Assembly (NCBI GenBank): GCA_019359725.1
Contig: JAHHGR010000005.1
Location: 1 to 64,000, forward strand
Direction: 5' to 3'
Length of the DNA stretch: 64,000 bases
Origin: Aphanocapsa lilacina HA4352-LM1
GTDB lineage: Bacteria; Cyanobacteriota; Cyanobacteriia; Gloeobacterales; Gloeobacteraceae
The position numbers were made by a program, and so were the translations under genes. The stretch's first letter is position 1; every line of letters begins with the position of its first letter. The notes under the pieces are model-generated. The model was not told where the DNA came from and searched no databases. It saw nothing but the letters and a program-made list of their open reading frames with translations. Shown here one piece after another: positions 52,203 to 62,453 of the stretch.

Positions 52203-54014
52203 ATGAAACGAGCGGCAATCGGCACAGCCCTGCTGCTGCTGTCGGCGGGAAACCTCCCTGCCCGGGCAGCGGAGGTGACGGTGCCCCTGGGGGCGCGGGC
52301 CGACAAAATTGAGGTGGTCTACACCAGGCAGGGGCCCATGGCCCTGGTGGGGCTGCTCGACGAAGAAGCCCTGGCGGTCGTGGACCTGACCAGCAAGCAG
52401 ATCAAAAGCCGCACACCTTTGGGCATCCGGCCTCTGGTGGTACGCCGCGTCGGTTCCACCAATGTGGCGGCGGTGGGCGGCCCGGCCAGCGGCAACCTGG
52501 TGCTGGTGGACTTCGAGAAGCAGGAGGTTGTCCGCCAGGTCGACCTGGGGTCGGGCATTTTTGATATCGCCGTGGACGCGGAGCGGGGTCGCATCGTGGT
52601 TACCCACCCGGCGGCGGACCGCATTTCGGTGGTCAACCCCGCCACGGGTCAGGTGCGCATCTTTCCGATGCCGGGGCCGCCCCTGGCCGCCGCCATCCAG
52701 TCGGCCAACGGCAATTTGCTGGTCACCCTGGGCGGGAGCGACCCGCTAGGGTTGGTGATTGTCAATCTGGCCAACGGCGAACTGCTCGCCCGCCTCAGAA
52801 GCGGCGCCACCCCCGAGGATATGGTGCTCGACCTGGTCCACCAGCAGGCGGTAGTGCTCAACTCCGGCAGCAATGACCTGACGCTGGTGCCCCTGAGCGC
52901 CACGGCCCGCACCGTGCGCACCGTCGGCCTCGACTGGCGGCCGAGCCGGCTGGTGCTCTCCCGAGACGGCCGCTACGCCTATGTGACCAGCGGCGAGAGC
53001 GACCGGCTGCAGATTGTCGATCTTGAAGCGGGCCAGATTGTCAAAAGCCGTCCCCTCGGGCGCCTGCCCACCGGTATCGTCCTGTTGGAGGACGACTCGC
53101 TGCTGGTGGCTGAGGCGGGCACCCAGGCTCTGCGCCGCATCACCCCCGAGTCCTTTGCGGTGAGCGAACTGCCCCCGTTGCAGCCAGGTTCGGTAGCCGG
53201 GGTGATCACCGACGTGGCTGGTAAGCCGATTACCAAAGGCGTGCTCAAAGTCGAAGGGCGCACGGTGCCGATCTTGCCCGACGGCTCGTTTCTCATCTCG
53301 AAGCTGCCCGCCGGTAAGCACCTGGTCGATGTGCAGGTGCCGGGTTTTCCAGCGTTTTCCGCGCGCCTGCAGGCGCGCGAGGGCTACGTGGTCACCGATG
53401 AAATTCGCCTGCCGCCGCGCTCGCAGGCCGAAAAAGCGGACGGCATCGGCTTTATCGCCGATGTACCCCAGTACTCGGAACTGCTCGCCCGCACCCTGGT
53501 GGAGCGGCTGGCGGGCAAAGAAAAAACACGCAAGGTGATCTTGCTCAACGGACCACTCGGTCCGCATCCGGAGTTCGTGCAACTGGCCCCCACGGTGCGC
53601 GATCTCAACTTGCTCGATCGCGACAACCGCTACACCGACGATCTGGAGAAACTGCAGACGATCGGCCGCAGCCTCGGTCTGCGCTATATCGTCGTCACCC
53701 AGGTCCAGTTCACCCGCGGCTACAACACCCAGGGCGATCCGATCATCAATACGCTGCTGCGCTTTTTTGTGCCGGTGTCGCTGCCCAATTTCAGCCCCAA
53801 CCAGTTGCGCTCCCAGGCGGTGGCTGTCGTTGTCGACCTGCAGAAGGTACGATCAGGAGATAAAGCGATGCTGTTTAAGGCCGAAGATCGCGACGATACG
53901 GGCGGGCCGCCCCTGTTCGAAGAAGCGGCCGATGGGCTTTTCCGCCTGGAGGTCAAGCGCATGGCCGAGCAGATCGACAACCAGTGGAAAGAAAAAAGTC
54001 CGTTTATCAGCTAG
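52203..54014 (+). CDS. exported YncE-like beta-propeller protein
   Basis: After a signal peptide (MKRAAIGTALLLLSAG ... ARA), residues about 25-330 form a seven-bladed-type propeller with repeated DxxxxQV and DGRYAYVTSGESDRLQIVDL motifs, as in YncE/YVTN proteins. The C-terminal ~270 residues have a carboxypeptidase-regulatory-like domain (GVITDVAGKPITKGVLKV) and an unfamiliar alpha/beta region (GLRYIVVTQVQF). Likely envelope-associated; ligand unknown. It is followed 9 bases later by a small gene. Confidence 0.78.
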   Translation: MKRAAIGTALLLLSAGNLPARAAEVTVPLGARADKIEVVYTRQGPMALVGLLDEEALAVVDLTSKQIKSRTPLGIRPLVVRRVGSTNVAAVGGPASGNLVLVDFEKQEVVRQVDLGSGIFDIAVDAERGRIVVTHPAADRISVVNPATGQVRIFPMPGPPLAAAIQSANGNLLVTLGGSDPLGLVIVNLANGELLARLRSGATPEDMVLDLVHQQAVVLNSGSNDLTLVPLSATARTVRTVGLDWRPSRLVLSRDGRYAYVTSGESDRLQIVDLEAGQIVKSRPLGRLPTGIVLLEDDSLLVAEAGTQALRRITPESFAVSELPPLQPGSVAGVITDVAGKPITKGVLKVEGRTVPILPDGSFLISKLPAGKHLVDVQVPGFPAFSARLQAREGYVVTDEIRLPPRSQAEKADGIGFIADVPQYSELLARTLVERLAGKEKTRKVILLNGPLGPHPEFVQLAPTVRDLNLLDRDNRYTDDLEKLQTIGRSLGLRYIVVTQVQFTRGYNTQGDPIINTLLRFFVPVSLPNFSPNQLRSQAVAVVVDLQKVRSGDKAMLFKAEDRDDTGGPPLFEEAADGLFRLEVKRMAEQIDNQWKEKSPFIS

Positions 54015-54023
54015 GAGAACGCT

Positions 54024-54326
54024 GTGAGCAAAAACCAGTTCAGCATTGCCGAATTTACCGCCCGGGTGGAGCGGGTGGCAGGCCGGGTCGACCCGGTGCT
54101 GCGCGTCTCCCAGGCGGGTCCGGACATGGTACTGGTCACCTACCCGGGTCTTAGCAAACACGTCTGGGTCAAAGCCGCCGACGAAGGCGAAAAATTCGTC
54201 GTCCTCAAGACCCGCACCGACGCTCCCCGCCCCGCCCACATGGGTGAAATCGGCGCGGTAGGCGAAGGATTTCTAGCTGAGATCCTGGGCAACTACGTTG
54301 CCGAAGTCGGCAACCCCAGTCTCTAG
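54024..54326 (+). CDS. small conserved hypothetical
   Basis: The 100-residue protein starts with GTG after AGGAGAACGC. It is beta-rich ([33 protein letters not shown]) with no signal or membrane segment. It lies between the propeller-protein gene and moaA, all in one direction with short gaps. No family is recognised. Confidence 0.6.
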   Translation: MSKNQFSIAEFTARVERVAGRVDPVLRVSQAGPDMVLVTYPGLSKHVWVKAADEGEKFVVLKTRTDAPRPAHMGEIGAVGEGFLAEILGNYVAEVGNPSL

Positions 54327-54358
54327 GCACCCTTGATTTCTCCGTATTCGGCCTGGCC

Positions 54359-55336
54359 ATGAACACCGTCAACTACCTGCGCATCTCCCTGGTGGACCGC
54401 TGCAACTTTCGCTGCAGCTACTGCATGCCCACGGGCGAAGCGATAACCTACCTGCACCGCTCGGAAATTTTGAGCTACGAGGAGCTGCTGTTTCTGGTGG
54501 GCGAAGTCTTTTTGCCCCTGGGGATCGACCGCTTTCGTCTCACCGGCGGCGAGCCGCTGCTCAGGCGGGGGGTAGTGGGCTTCGTGCGCGCCCTGGTGGG
54601 ATTGCCGGGGGTGGCGGACGTGTCGCTGAGCACCAACGCCTATCTGCTCGAAGAACTGGCGGAGGACCTGTACGCCGCCGGTCTGAGGCGGGTGAATATT
54701 TCACTGGACTCCCTCGACCCGGGGGTATTCGCGCGCATCACCGGTCGCGACCACTGGCACAAAGTCTGGGCAGGCATCCAGGTGGCACACCGGGTGGGTT
54801 TCGACCCGCTCAAGCTCAATATCGTAGTCCTGCCCGGGATCAACGAACAGGAAGTGCCGGCTCTGGCCGCCCTCACCCTCGATCGGCTGTGGCACGTGCG
54901 CTTCATCGAATTCATGCCGATTGGCAACACCGGTTACTTTGAGCAGGCAGGCTGGGTGGATTCCGAGGCGCTGCGCCGCCGCATCCGCGAACGCTTCGGC
55001 CTGGCGGAAGGCACCTGCTATGGCAACGGTCCGGCCGATGTGTTTCAGATTCCGGGGGCCAAAGGCACCGTCGGCTTTATCTCCCAGATGTCCGAGTGCT
55101 TTTGCAGCCGCTGCAACCGGGTGCGGCTGGCGGCCGACGGTTTTTTGCGGCCCTGCCTGCTCAACGAAGCCGATCAAATCGACCTCAAGACGCCCTTGCG
55201 CGCCGGGGCGGGCGCCGCTCAACTGCGCGAGCTGGTAAGTGAACTGCTGCTTCGCAAACCCGAAATCAACTTTCGCGAGCGCGACCGGGGGACCACCGGC
55301 TCCTATGGCCGCACTATGTCTCAAATTGGTGGTTAA
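54359..55336 (+). CDS. moaA: GTP 3',8-cyclase
   Basis: This radical-SAM enzyme starts molybdenum-cofactor synthesis. The N-terminal cluster motif is [10 protein letters not shown], followed by [15 protein letters not shown]; the C-terminal cluster Cys are in [11 protein letters not shown] and RPCLLNE. It ends with the conserved -GG (MSQIGG). At 325 residues it has the normal length. The ATG at 54359 lies 33 bases after the preceding gene. Confidence 0.95.
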   Translation: MNTVNYLRISLVDRCNFRCSYCMPTGEAITYLHRSEILSYEELLFLVGEVFLPLGIDRFRLTGGEPLLRRGVVGFVRALVGLPGVADVSLSTNAYLLEELAEDLYAAGLRRVNISLDSLDPGVFARITGRDHWHKVWAGIQVAHRVGFDPLKLNIVVLPGINEQEVPALAALTLDRLWHVRFIEFMPIGNTGYFEQAGWVDSEALRRRIRERFGLAEGTCYGNGPADVFQIPGAKGTVGFISQMSECFCSRCNRVRLAADGFLRPCLLNEADQIDLKTPLRAGAGAAQLRELVSELLLRKPEINFRERDRGTTGSYGRTMSQIGG

Positions 55337-55449
55337 TACCTATTGCCCATAGCGCTGGCGCCCGCTGCCGGGGTTCTGAGCTGTTCGCCACCACCGCCGG
55401 GTGGCGACGGGCTGCTATGGGCCGCAGGCAACGGACAGAGGGTGTATGA

Positions 55450-55481
55450 TTGCCGTACCTCCCGAACTTTTCTGTTATAAT
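55450..55481 (+). promoter_or_regulatory. sigma70-type promoter for metG (extended -10)
   Basis: TATAAT at 55476-55481 is preceded by TG-T, an extended -10. A weak -35 TTGCCG at 55450 is 20 bases away, too far for a classic pair, so the extended -10 is the main signal. Transcription would begin near 55488, 45-50 bases ahead of metG. Confidence 0.6.
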
Positions 55482-55535
55482 TCATTAACATTTTTCGGTT
55501 TTCCGAACGGTCCATTCCAGTTCGATTGAGTCTTG

Positions 55536-57092
55536 ATGCAGATGACGCAGGGTTTTGCACTTACAACCCCACTGTTTTACGTCAATGCTTTGCCCCACAT
55601 CGGCAGTGCCTACCCGACGCTGGCAGCGGACGCGGTGGCGCGCTATCACCGTTTGCGGGGCCGCTCCGTGCGTTTTGTGACCGGCACCGACGAGTACGGG
55701 CTTAAGATTGAGCGGCAGGCGGCGGAGCGCAACTTGACCCCTCGCGAGCACTGTAACGAGATTGCCGCCGGGTTCGAGAAACTCTGGCAGGCGCTGTCAA
55801 TCGATTACGACCGCTTCATCCGCACCACCGATCCGCGCCACGCCGCGATCGTGCGCGAATTTTTCGAGCGCTGCTGGCAGACGGGCGACATTTACAAAGG
55901 TCGCTACACGGGCCTGTACTGCGTCGATTGCGAAGAGTTCAAAAAAAAACCCGACGAGGACTACTTCGTCGAAAACGGCGAGCCTCGTTGCAAGATTCAC
56001 CTCAAGCCATTGCGCGAGCAGGACGAAGAGAACTATATTTTTGCGCTCTCGCGCTACCAGCAAAAACTGGAGCAATACTTCGACGAACATCCCGAATTTG
56101 TGCAGCCCGATTTTCGTGCCCACGAGGTGCGCAATTTCATTGCCGGGGGACTCGAAGACTTTTCGATCTCGCGGGCCAATGTCTCGTGGGGGCTGCCGAT
56201 TCCCGTCGATCCCAGCCAGACGATTTATGTCTGGTTCAACGCGCTACTGGGCTATGTGACGGCCCTGCTCGAACCCGACGACGAACCCACCTTAGAAAAC
56301 GCCCTCGCGCGCTGGTGGCCCATCGATCTGCACATTGTCGGCAAGGACATTTTGCGCTTTCACGCCGTCTACTGGCCGGCGATGCTGATGTCGGCGGGGT
56401 TGCCGCTGCCGGGGATGATCTTCGGCCACGGGTTTTTGACGCGCGACGGCCGCAAGATGGGCAAGGCCCTTGGCAACGTCATCGACCCAGGTACGCTCGT
56501 TGAACAGTATGGTTCCGATGCGGTACGTTACTATTTTCTCAAAGCGATCGAATTTGGACGCGACAATGACTTTAACGAAACCCGTTTTCGCGAGATTCTT
56601 AACGCAGATCTGGCCAATGATCTGGGCAATTTGCTAAATCGAACTGGTAACATGGTTGTCAAGTATTGCGGTGGTGTTGTCCCTTCCGTTGCGATCGATC
56701 CCACCGACACCCTGCGGGACAAGGCCACTGGCCTTGCGCAGGTGTGCGCCGAGCATTGGGAGGCGCTACGGTTTTCCGAGGCTAGCGAGTTGGCGCTGGC
56801 CTTGGTGCGGGCGGGCAACCGCTACCTCGATGCGCGCGCGCCCTGGTCGCTGTACAAAAAAGGCGAGCAGGCGCAGGTTGAACAGGTACTCTACGCGGTT
56901 CTCGAATCGGTGCGCATCGCAGCGGTGCTGCTGTCGCCGCTGATTCCGGGGTTGGCCGCCGAGATCTACCGGCAACTGGGATTCTCCATCCAGGCTTGGG
57001 AGGATCGCAGTTGGGACGATGCCTTGTGGGGCGGTTTGCCGGGGGGGCAGCCGCTCTGTTTGGGGTCGCCTCTATTTCCCCGCCTGGAATAA
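55536..57092 (+). CDS. metG: methionyl-tRNA synthetase
   Basis: The 518-residue enzyme has the ATP-binding motifs ALPHIGSAYPTLAAD (HIGH) and RKMGKALGNVIDP (KMSKS variant), with the zinc CVDCEEF region (Cys at about residue 128). It lacks the C-terminal dimerisation/tRNA-binding extension of the longer forms, as is common in cyanobacteria. The ATG at 55536 is chosen; a TTG one codon earlier and ATG at 55542 are possible. Confidence 0.95.
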   Translation: MQMTQGFALTTPLFYVNALPHIGSAYPTLAADAVARYHRLRGRSVRFVTGTDEYGLKIERQAAERNLTPREHCNEIAAGFEKLWQALSIDYDRFIRTTDPRHAAIVREFFERCWQTGDIYKGRYTGLYCVDCEEFKKKPDEDYFVENGEPRCKIHLKPLREQDEENYIFALSRYQQKLEQYFDEHPEFVQPDFRAHEVRNFIAGGLEDFSISRANVSWGLPIPVDPSQTIYVWFNALLGYVTALLEPDDEPTLENALARWWPIDLHIVGKDILRFHAVYWPAMLMSAGLPLPGMIFGHGFLTRDGRKMGKALGNVIDPGTLVEQYGSDAVRYYFLKAIEFGRDNDFNETRFREILNADLANDLGNLLNRTGNMVVKYCGGVVPSVAIDPTDTLRDKATGLAQVCAEHWEALRFSEASELALALVRAGNRYLDARAPWSLYKKGEQAQVEQVLYAVLESVRIAAVLLSPLIPGLAAEIYRQLGFSIQAWEDRSWDDALWGGLPGGQPLCLGSPLFPRLE

Positions 57093-57125
57093 GGTTTACT
57101 TATCTCCGACGAGGTTGACTTATTT

Positions 57126-57791
57126 ATGACCGCTTCTTCAGAGACCGAAGGACTACTAGCCCGAGAGCAGGCGATGATGCGCGGGCGGGTGGCCATCTTC
57201 ATCGATGGCTCGAACCTCTTTTACGCTGCGCTGCAGTTGGGGATCGAGATCGATTACACCAAGCTGCTGAATCGTCTGACCAGCGGTTCGCGCCTGCTGC
57301 GTTCATTTTTCTACACCGGCGTCGATCGGGCCAACGAAAAGCAGCAGGGCTTTTTGCTGTGGATGCGCCGCAACGGCTACCGGGTGATCACCAAGGACTT
57401 GGTGCAGTTGCCCGACGGTTCCAAAAAGGCCAACCTCGACGTCGAAATTGCCGTCGACATGCTCTCGCTGGCGGGTTCCTACGACACGGCGATCCTCGTC
57501 TCGGGCGACGGCGACCTGGCCTATGCCGTCAATGCCGCCTCCTACAAGGGAGTGCGCGTCGAGGTGGTAAGCCTGCGCTCGATGACCAGCGACTACCTCA
57601 TCAACGTCGCCGATCGCTACATCGACTTGGAGCAGATCAAAGAGGACATCCAGAAGGCCCCCCGCCAGAACGGCTATGCCTACCGGCCGCTGCCGACGAG
57701 CCACACCGCCAACGGCTTCCACCACGGTACCAACGGCTCCAACGGCGCCCACAGTCTCGTCGTCAACACCGTCGAGGACGAAGCGAGATAG
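57126..57791 (+). CDS. NYN-domain protein (LabA/DUF88 type)
   Basis: The 221-residue protein has a PIN-like NYN nuclease fold with acidic residues in FIDGSNLFYAAL, NLDVEIAVDML and LVSGDGDLAYAVN. LabA homologues in cyanobacteria modulate circadian output, but the family is broad. The C-terminal 40 residues are His/Asn/Gly-rich and probably disordered. It lies 33 bases after metG and just before rsmI. Confidence 0.85.
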   Translation: MTASSETEGLLAREQAMMRGRVAIFIDGSNLFYAALQLGIEIDYTKLLNRLTSGSRLLRSFFYTGVDRANEKQQGFLLWMRRNGYRVITKDLVQLPDGSKKANLDVEIAVDMLSLAGSYDTAILVSGDGDLAYAVNAASYKGVRVEVVSLRSMTSDYLINVADRYIDLEQIKEDIQKAPRQNGYAYRPLPTSHTANGFHHGTNGSNGAHSLVVNTVEDEAR

Positions 57792-57795
57792 TCCC

Positions 57796-58644
57796 TTGAC
57801 GGGCACGCTCTACCTGGTGGCGACACCGATCGGCAACCTCGAAGACATCACCCTGCGGGCGCTACGCGTCCTCAAAGCGTGCGACCGGATCGCCTGCGAG
57901 GACACGCGCCACTCGCGCAAACTGCTCGCCCACTTCGAGATCTCCAGGCCGATGGTGAGTTTCCACGCCCACAACGCCCACGCTCGCACGGGCGAACTGG
58001 TGGCCGCCCTTCAAGAGGGCCGGGACATCGCTCTAATCACCGACGCGGGCATGCCCGGCGTGAGCGATCCTGGCGCCGAACTGGTGGCCGCCTGCCGGGC
58101 TGAGAATCTGCCGGTCAGCGTCATTCCTGGCCCGAGCGCCCTGACCGCTGCGCTGGCCCTGGCAGGCTTTTCCGAGCCCCGCTTCGTTTTTGAAGGCTTT
58201 TTGCCTACCACCGGTCGCCGCCGCGCCCGCCTGGTGGCCCTGGCGCGCGAGGAGCGTCCGGTGGTGCTGTTCGAGGCCCCCCACCGCCTGCTGCGCACCC
58301 TGGCGGATCTGAGCACCCACCTGGGGGCGGAGCGGCCCATCGTCATCTGCCGCGAACTGACCAAAATTCACGAGCAAATCTGGCGGGGTAGCCTTTCAGA
58401 GGCGATTGCTTACTTTGAATCCACCCCACCCCGGGGCGAATTTACCCTGGTCATCGAAGGTACCCCCCCTCAGCCGCCCGAGCCGCCCACCCGGGAGCAG
58501 TTGCAGACGAGTCTAGAGGCGATGCTTGCCTCCGGCCTCTCGCGCTCGGAGGCAAGCCGTCAACTGGCCGCCCAGACCGGCCTGCCGCGCAAAGAGATCT
58601 ACCGGCTGTCGCTCACCCTCGAAGCGGATGGCAGATCCCAATAG
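57796..58644 (+). CDS. rsmI: 16S rRNA C1402 2'-O-methyltransferase
   Basis: The 282-residue enzyme begins with GTLYLVATPIGNLEDITLRALRVL split by a TTG start at 57796, and carries ACEDTRHSRKLLAHF, TDAGMPGVSDPGAELV and the C-terminal Arg-rich domain. A longer open frame from 57676 overlaps the NYN gene and is not conserved. It is the last gene of a run beginning with metG. Confidence 0.92.
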   Translation: MTGTLYLVATPIGNLEDITLRALRVLKACDRIACEDTRHSRKLLAHFEISRPMVSFHAHNAHARTGELVAALQEGRDIALITDAGMPGVSDPGAELVAACRAENLPVSVIPGPSALTAALALAGFSEPRFVFEGFLPTTGRRRARLVALAREERPVVLFEAPHRLLRTLADLSTHLGAERPIVICRELTKIHEQIWRGSLSEAIAYFESTPPRGEFTLVIEGTPPQPPEPPTREQLQTSLEAMLASGLSRSEASRQLAAQTGLPRKEIYRLSLTLEADGRSQ

Positions 58645-58670
58645 AAGTCTGTTAGGATGGGCAAGTTCGA

Positions 58671-58747
<77 letters not shown>

Positions 58748-58756
58748 TATCAAGTG

Positions 58757-58796
58757 AAGCGTCGGCAGGTTTTTCTTCCGGCGCTTTTGCTTTTTT
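58757..58796 (+). terminator. terminator after initiator tRNA
   Basis: AAGCGTCGG at 58757-58765 pairs with CCGGCGCTT at 58778-58786 with one wobble, followed by TTGCTTTTTT. It lies nine bases past the tRNA. Confidence 0.75.
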
Positions 58797-58973
58797 GCAG
58801 AGGATGATTAAAGCCGCAAGATCCCTTGAGCTTGGCAATAAGCCCGAAAATTGATGCCCTCCCCATCGTCCTCGATTGCAGGTCCAGCCTCCGATGCTTA
58901 CAAGCCGCTACAACTAAAATAGTGCGCAGGCTGCCGCCCGCCGGACAACCTGGCCCTTTATTTCAAGCTCTCT

Positions 58974-60194
58974 ATGAGATCCATCCCAATGACTATCGCC
59001 CCGCTCAGTTGGGCAGAACTGGAAGCGCTCACAGATTTTCAATTGGATACCGTGAATGGGCCGACCAACGCCCAGGCCCGTCTACGCCTGTTTGGCCTCA
59101 CCGAATCCGCTGTGCGAGTTACCCTTTACCGCGACAATCACGCCTGGTGCCCCTACTGCCAGAAGGTCTGGCTGTGGCTTGAAGAAAAACAGCTCCCCTA
59201 CCGCATCGAAAAAGTGACGATGTTCTGCTACGGGCAGAAGGAGAGCTGGTACAAGCGCAAGGTGCCCTCCGGCATGCTGCCGGCTATCGAATTGGCCGGC
59301 CGGGTGATCACAGAAAGCGACGACATCTTGATTGCCCTCGAACGGGCCTTCGGTCCATTGGGAGCGGGCATGGAAGACCCCACGGTGCTCCCCCTGCGGC
59401 GGCTGGAGCGGCTTTTATTTAGGGCCTGGTGCACCTGGCTTTGCTATCCGGCCGGTTCGTCTGGCGAGGAGCAGCGCAATCGCGACCAGTTCAAAGCCGT
59501 GGTCGCTGCGGTCGAAGATGCCCTCGTTCGCACCTCGGGGCCTTATTTTCTAGAGCAGTTCGGCACCGCCGATGTGATCTTCACGCCCTACGTCGAACGG
59601 ATGAACGCCAGCCTCTACTACTACAAGGGCTACTCCCTGCGCGAAGAAAATCCCCACCTGGCTGCCTGGTTTGCAGCGATGGAAAGCCGACCCGCCTACC
59701 GCGGCACCCAGAGCGACTTCCACACCCATGTCCACGACTTGCCGCCCCAAATGGGAGGCTGCTGGGAAAACGGCGAGCCCCAGATGCAACGCAATAAAGC
59801 ACGGGTAGATTGTGGTCCTTGGGCCGGACTGCCCGATGTGGCTTACCCCGAGCCCGAAAACTCGCGCGCGGAAGCTCTTCAGCGGGTGCTCAAGCACCGC
59901 ACCAACATCATTCGAGTCAACCCCGCCGATCGCCGATTGTTCGACGAAGCGCTGCGCTGTGCCCTGACCCACCTGATCACCGGCCAAGCCTGCACACCGC
60001 CGCCGGGCTCCGACCCGGCCCTGCGATATTTGCGCGACCGGATAAACGTGCCCCGTGACATGTCTATCTACGCGGCCAAACGGTTGCGCGAATCCCTGGA
60101 GCAAACCGCCGCTTTGGTGGGCGATGGCCAGGGTCCCCCTCTACCTGTCCAGCATCGGCGCGACCAGGACCCGGCGAATTTTGCCGGCGTTTGA
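58974..60194 (+). CDS. glutathione S-transferase-family protein with C-terminal extension
   Basis: Residues about 45-130 are a thioredoxin-fold GST N-domain with the redox motif CPYC (in [17 protein letters not shown]) and [18 protein letters not shown] helical C-domain follows to about 245. The last ~150 residues ([14 protein letters not shown] onward) are an extra helical region, as in the cyanobacterial/plant members of this group. It is probably soluble; substrate unknown. The ATG at 58974 is used; another at 58989 is possible. Confidence 0.85.
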   Translation: MRSIPMTIAPLSWAELEALTDFQLDTVNGPTNAQARLRLFGLTESAVRVTLYRDNHAWCPYCQKVWLWLEEKQLPYRIEKVTMFCYGQKESWYKRKVPSGMLPAIELAGRVITESDDILIALERAFGPLGAGMEDPTVLPLRRLERLLFRAWCTWLCYPAGSSGEEQRNRDQFKAVVAAVEDALVRTSGPYFLEQFGTADVIFTPYVERMNASLYYYKGYSLREENPHLAAWFAAMESRPAYRGTQSDFHTHVHDLPPQMGGCWENGEPQMQRNKARVDCGPWAGLPDVAYPEPENSRAEALQRVLKHRTNIIRVNPADRRLFDEALRCALTHLITGQACTPPPGSDPALRYLRDRINVPRDMSIYAAKRLRESLEQTAALVGDGQGPPLPVQHRRDQDPANFAGV

Positions 60195-60351
60195 GGTGAG
60201 GCGCTCCACACCTACACCGAGGCCATCGACTTGTGGACCGGAAATCGATTAGCCTCAGCGCAGTTGAAGTGCCTTTCCTGCTTTGTGCATAGTTTGCTCT
60301 GCGGGCGCACTGCGATGATGAAGATGTCGGCCGGAGCAAAGAAGGTACGCG

Positions 60352-61404
60352 ATGTTTGTGCTGCTGTCGATCCTGGTGCTGGGACTGCTCATCGTGGTGC
60401 ACGAGCTGGGCCATTTTCTGGCGGCCCGCTGGCAACATATCCGGGTAAGCCGCTTCTCGATCGGCTTTGGGCCGGTGGTTGCCCGCTACCAGGGGCCGGA
60501 GGTGGAGTACGCCCTGCGCGCCTTGCCCCTGGGCGGCTATGTCGGCTTTCCCGACGACGACCCGGATAGCGGTATACCCAAAGACGATCCGAATTTGCTC
60601 AAGAATCGACCGATTCTCGATAGAACGATCGTTCTGCTTGCCGGGGTGACGGCGAACTTTGTCTTCGGCTATCTGGTGCTGTTGGCGCTGGTGGTGCTGG
60701 GGGGCGTTCCTGAGACCCAGGTGCAGCCCGGCGCCCTCATCCAGCAGGTGACGGCCGGTCAGGCGGCCGAGCGCGCGGGGCTCGAAGCGGGCGATGTTGT
60801 CCTCGAAGCGGCAGGGCGGCCCATCGGCAGTGGCGATGGGGCGCTGGCCCAACTGAGCCGGGTGTTTCAGGCCAATCCCGACAAGCCCGTCAATCTGGTA
60901 ATCCGGCGCGGCGAGCAGCGGCGGCCCGTGGCCCTCACCCCAAGTACCCAGGGCAAAGTCGGCGTTTCGCTCTCTCCCAACGGCACTGTGACGCGCCGGG
61001 CACCCCGGGATATCGCCGAAGTTTTCACCAGCAGCGCCACCGCCTACGGCCGCATCGCCGTAGCGACTTTGAACGGCTTCGGCCAGCTTTTTACCGGCCG
61101 GGCGGGAATCGACCAACTTACCGGACCGGTGGGAATCGTCGCCGTCACCGCCCAGGCCGCCCAGAGCGACTGGCTCAACTTGTTCTACGTGGCGGCGTTG
61201 ATTTCCTTTAACCTCGCGGTGCTGAACCTGCTGCCCCTGCCGGCCCTCGACGGCGGACAACTGGTGTTCGTCATTGCCGAGGCGCTGCGGGGCAAACCCG
61301 TCCCCGACAAGATACAAAACTACGTCAACCAGGCGGGCATGCTGGTGCTGCTTGGATTGGGCATACTATTGATCTTTCGGGACACCTTCAATCTGCTTCA
61401 GTGA
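60352..61404 (+). CDS. rseP: site-2 membrane metalloprotease (RseP/S2P type)
   Basis: This intramembrane protease cleaves membrane-bound regulatory proteins. The zinc motif HELGHFLAARW lies in the first helix, the third ligand in NLLPLPALDGGQL, with a PDZ domain (about residues 115-195: QVTAGQAAERAGLEAGDVVLEA split here) between. Four membrane segments. In cyanobacteria such enzymes can release anti-sigma factors. GAAGG precedes the ATG. Confidence 0.93.
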   Translation: MFVLLSILVLGLLIVVHELGHFLAARWQHIRVSRFSIGFGPVVARYQGPEVEYALRALPLGGYVGFPDDDPDSGIPKDDPNLLKNRPILDRTIVLLAGVTANFVFGYLVLLALVVLGGVPETQVQPGALIQQVTAGQAAERAGLEAGDVVLEAAGRPIGSGDGALAQLSRVFQANPDKPVNLVIRRGEQRRPVALTPSTQGKVGVSLSPNGTVTRRAPRDIAEVFTSSATAYGRIAVATLNGFGQLFTGRAGIDQLTGPVGIVAVTAQAAQSDWLNLFYVAALISFNLAVLNLLPLPALDGGQLVFVIAEALRGKPVPDKIQNYVNQAGMLVLLGLGILLIFRDTFNLLQ

Positions 61405-61429
61405 GTGTCCTGCCGCCTGCGGCCCGCCG

Positions 61430-62035
61430 TTACCGGCTGGGCAGCGGTGTGGTGTCGTCCCCCCAAATTTTTTGCTCGCTAAAGCCCAGTTCTTCAAAAT
61501 CAGCTGCCCGCAGGTGGGCTTCGCCGGCACAGAAAAATTCGTCCAGTTGCGGCGATTTGACCGATGTGCCCGCGAGCATCGCGTGCGCTTGACCGCGGTG
61601 GTGGATCTGGTGCTGAAAAAGATGGGCGAGCACCCGTACCAGCGGTTCAGTCTGGATGCCGAAGGAGCGCGCCAGGTGTACCGGCAGGGCAAGCAGCGGT
61701 TCTGTGAGCGACTCGCAAAGGGCGATCAGGCGCCGGTCCGCCCCAAGTTGCGCCTGCCAAAGCGGCCCGCACGCCTCGAAAGGCTCCTCGGGATCAAAAA
61801 AATGCAAGGCTTCCGGGTTGGGCGGTTCGCCCTGCACGCTGCGCTCTGTAGCATCGAGGTAGTACCAGTCGACTGTAACGCTATGGTTGAGCGTCGCTTT
61901 GATAGATGGAAAAAACCCGGTTCTCGCTGTGGCAAAATCGGTCTGACTAAGCTGAGCGCAGGCTTTGAGCAAGCGGTGGTTGGACCAGGCGTTGTTGTAG
62001 GCCATGGTCGCGAAATGGTGGGCAAGAGTTTCCAT
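61430..62035 (-). CDS. DinB-family protein
   Basis: The 201-residue four-helix protein has the metal-binding His triad in KATLNHSVTVDWYYLD and HLFQHQIHHRGQAHAML, typical of DinB/YfiT-like enzymes that use thiol or other nucleophile substrates. It starts METLAHHFATMAYNNAWSN. It is convergent with rseP. Confidence 0.88.
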   Translation of the reverse strand: METLAHHFATMAYNNAWSNHRLLKACAQLSQTDFATARTGFFPSIKATLNHSVTVDWYYLDATERSVQGEPPNPEALHFFDPEEPFEACGPLWQAQLGADRRLIALCESLTEPLLALPVHLARSFGIQTEPLVRVLAHLFQHQIHHRGQAHAMLAGTSVKSPQLDEFFCAGEAHLRAADFEELGFSEQKIWGDDTTPLPSR

Positions 62036-62159
62036 AGTCAGCCGGTGTCGGCATGATGAATTTTTGTCCACCTAATCATAGCGATCTGGGAGTGGACTCA
62101 TCCTGGAGTGAACCCCTCCGGTGAGACAGCCTTCTGGCCTTCTTAAGTAGGTTGGCTTG

Positions 62160-62453
62160 TCAGACTTGTCTCACGAACGATGCTTGCCTCAAATTCAACG
62201 GGCGGCAAGTACCCAGGGCTGTTTCATTCTAGCTTTGCATTGGATGCAAATGAGAATCGAGAGCGGCAAAAGCCTTATTGCTTGTTGAGCAGGTCAAGCT
62301 TATTGACATGGCCGAATGGGGTTTTTGGAGAATGAAACAGCCCTGCGCGGAACACCCGTCCAATCGCACATTGCAGCAACCGATTGTTCCCCCGAGTGCT
62401 CGGCAATCACCCGGTAGATGATGGCGGCGACTTCCGCTCTTTGACCTGCTTCT
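62160..62453 (-). pseudogene. IS3 orfB scraps
   Basis: Minus-strand reading between 62346 and about 62440 gives VAAIIYRVIAEHSGEQ and SVAAMCDWTGVPRAG, typical of the orfB start. 62160-62215 gives GYLPPVEFEAS, typical of the orfB end. The middle (roughly 700 bp including the DDE triad) is missing and replaced by the 132-bp unit. Confidence 0.7.
62214..62345. repeat. 132-bp unit with perfect 17-bp terminal inverted repeats
   Basis: CAGGGCTGTTTCATTCT at 62214-62230 and AGAATGAAACAGCCCTG at 62329-62345 are exact reverse complements. Inside lies a second palindrome, TTTGCATTGGATGCAAA (near 62235-62251). It looks like a MITE or the joined ends of an insertion sequence that inserted into orfB and then deleted. 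No direct target duplication was seen. Confidence 0.6.

Noticed and set aside
60064..61317. 417-residue minus-strand frame opposite rseP and the GST end
   Set aside because: Shadow frame; rseP carries clear catalytic motifs on the + strand.
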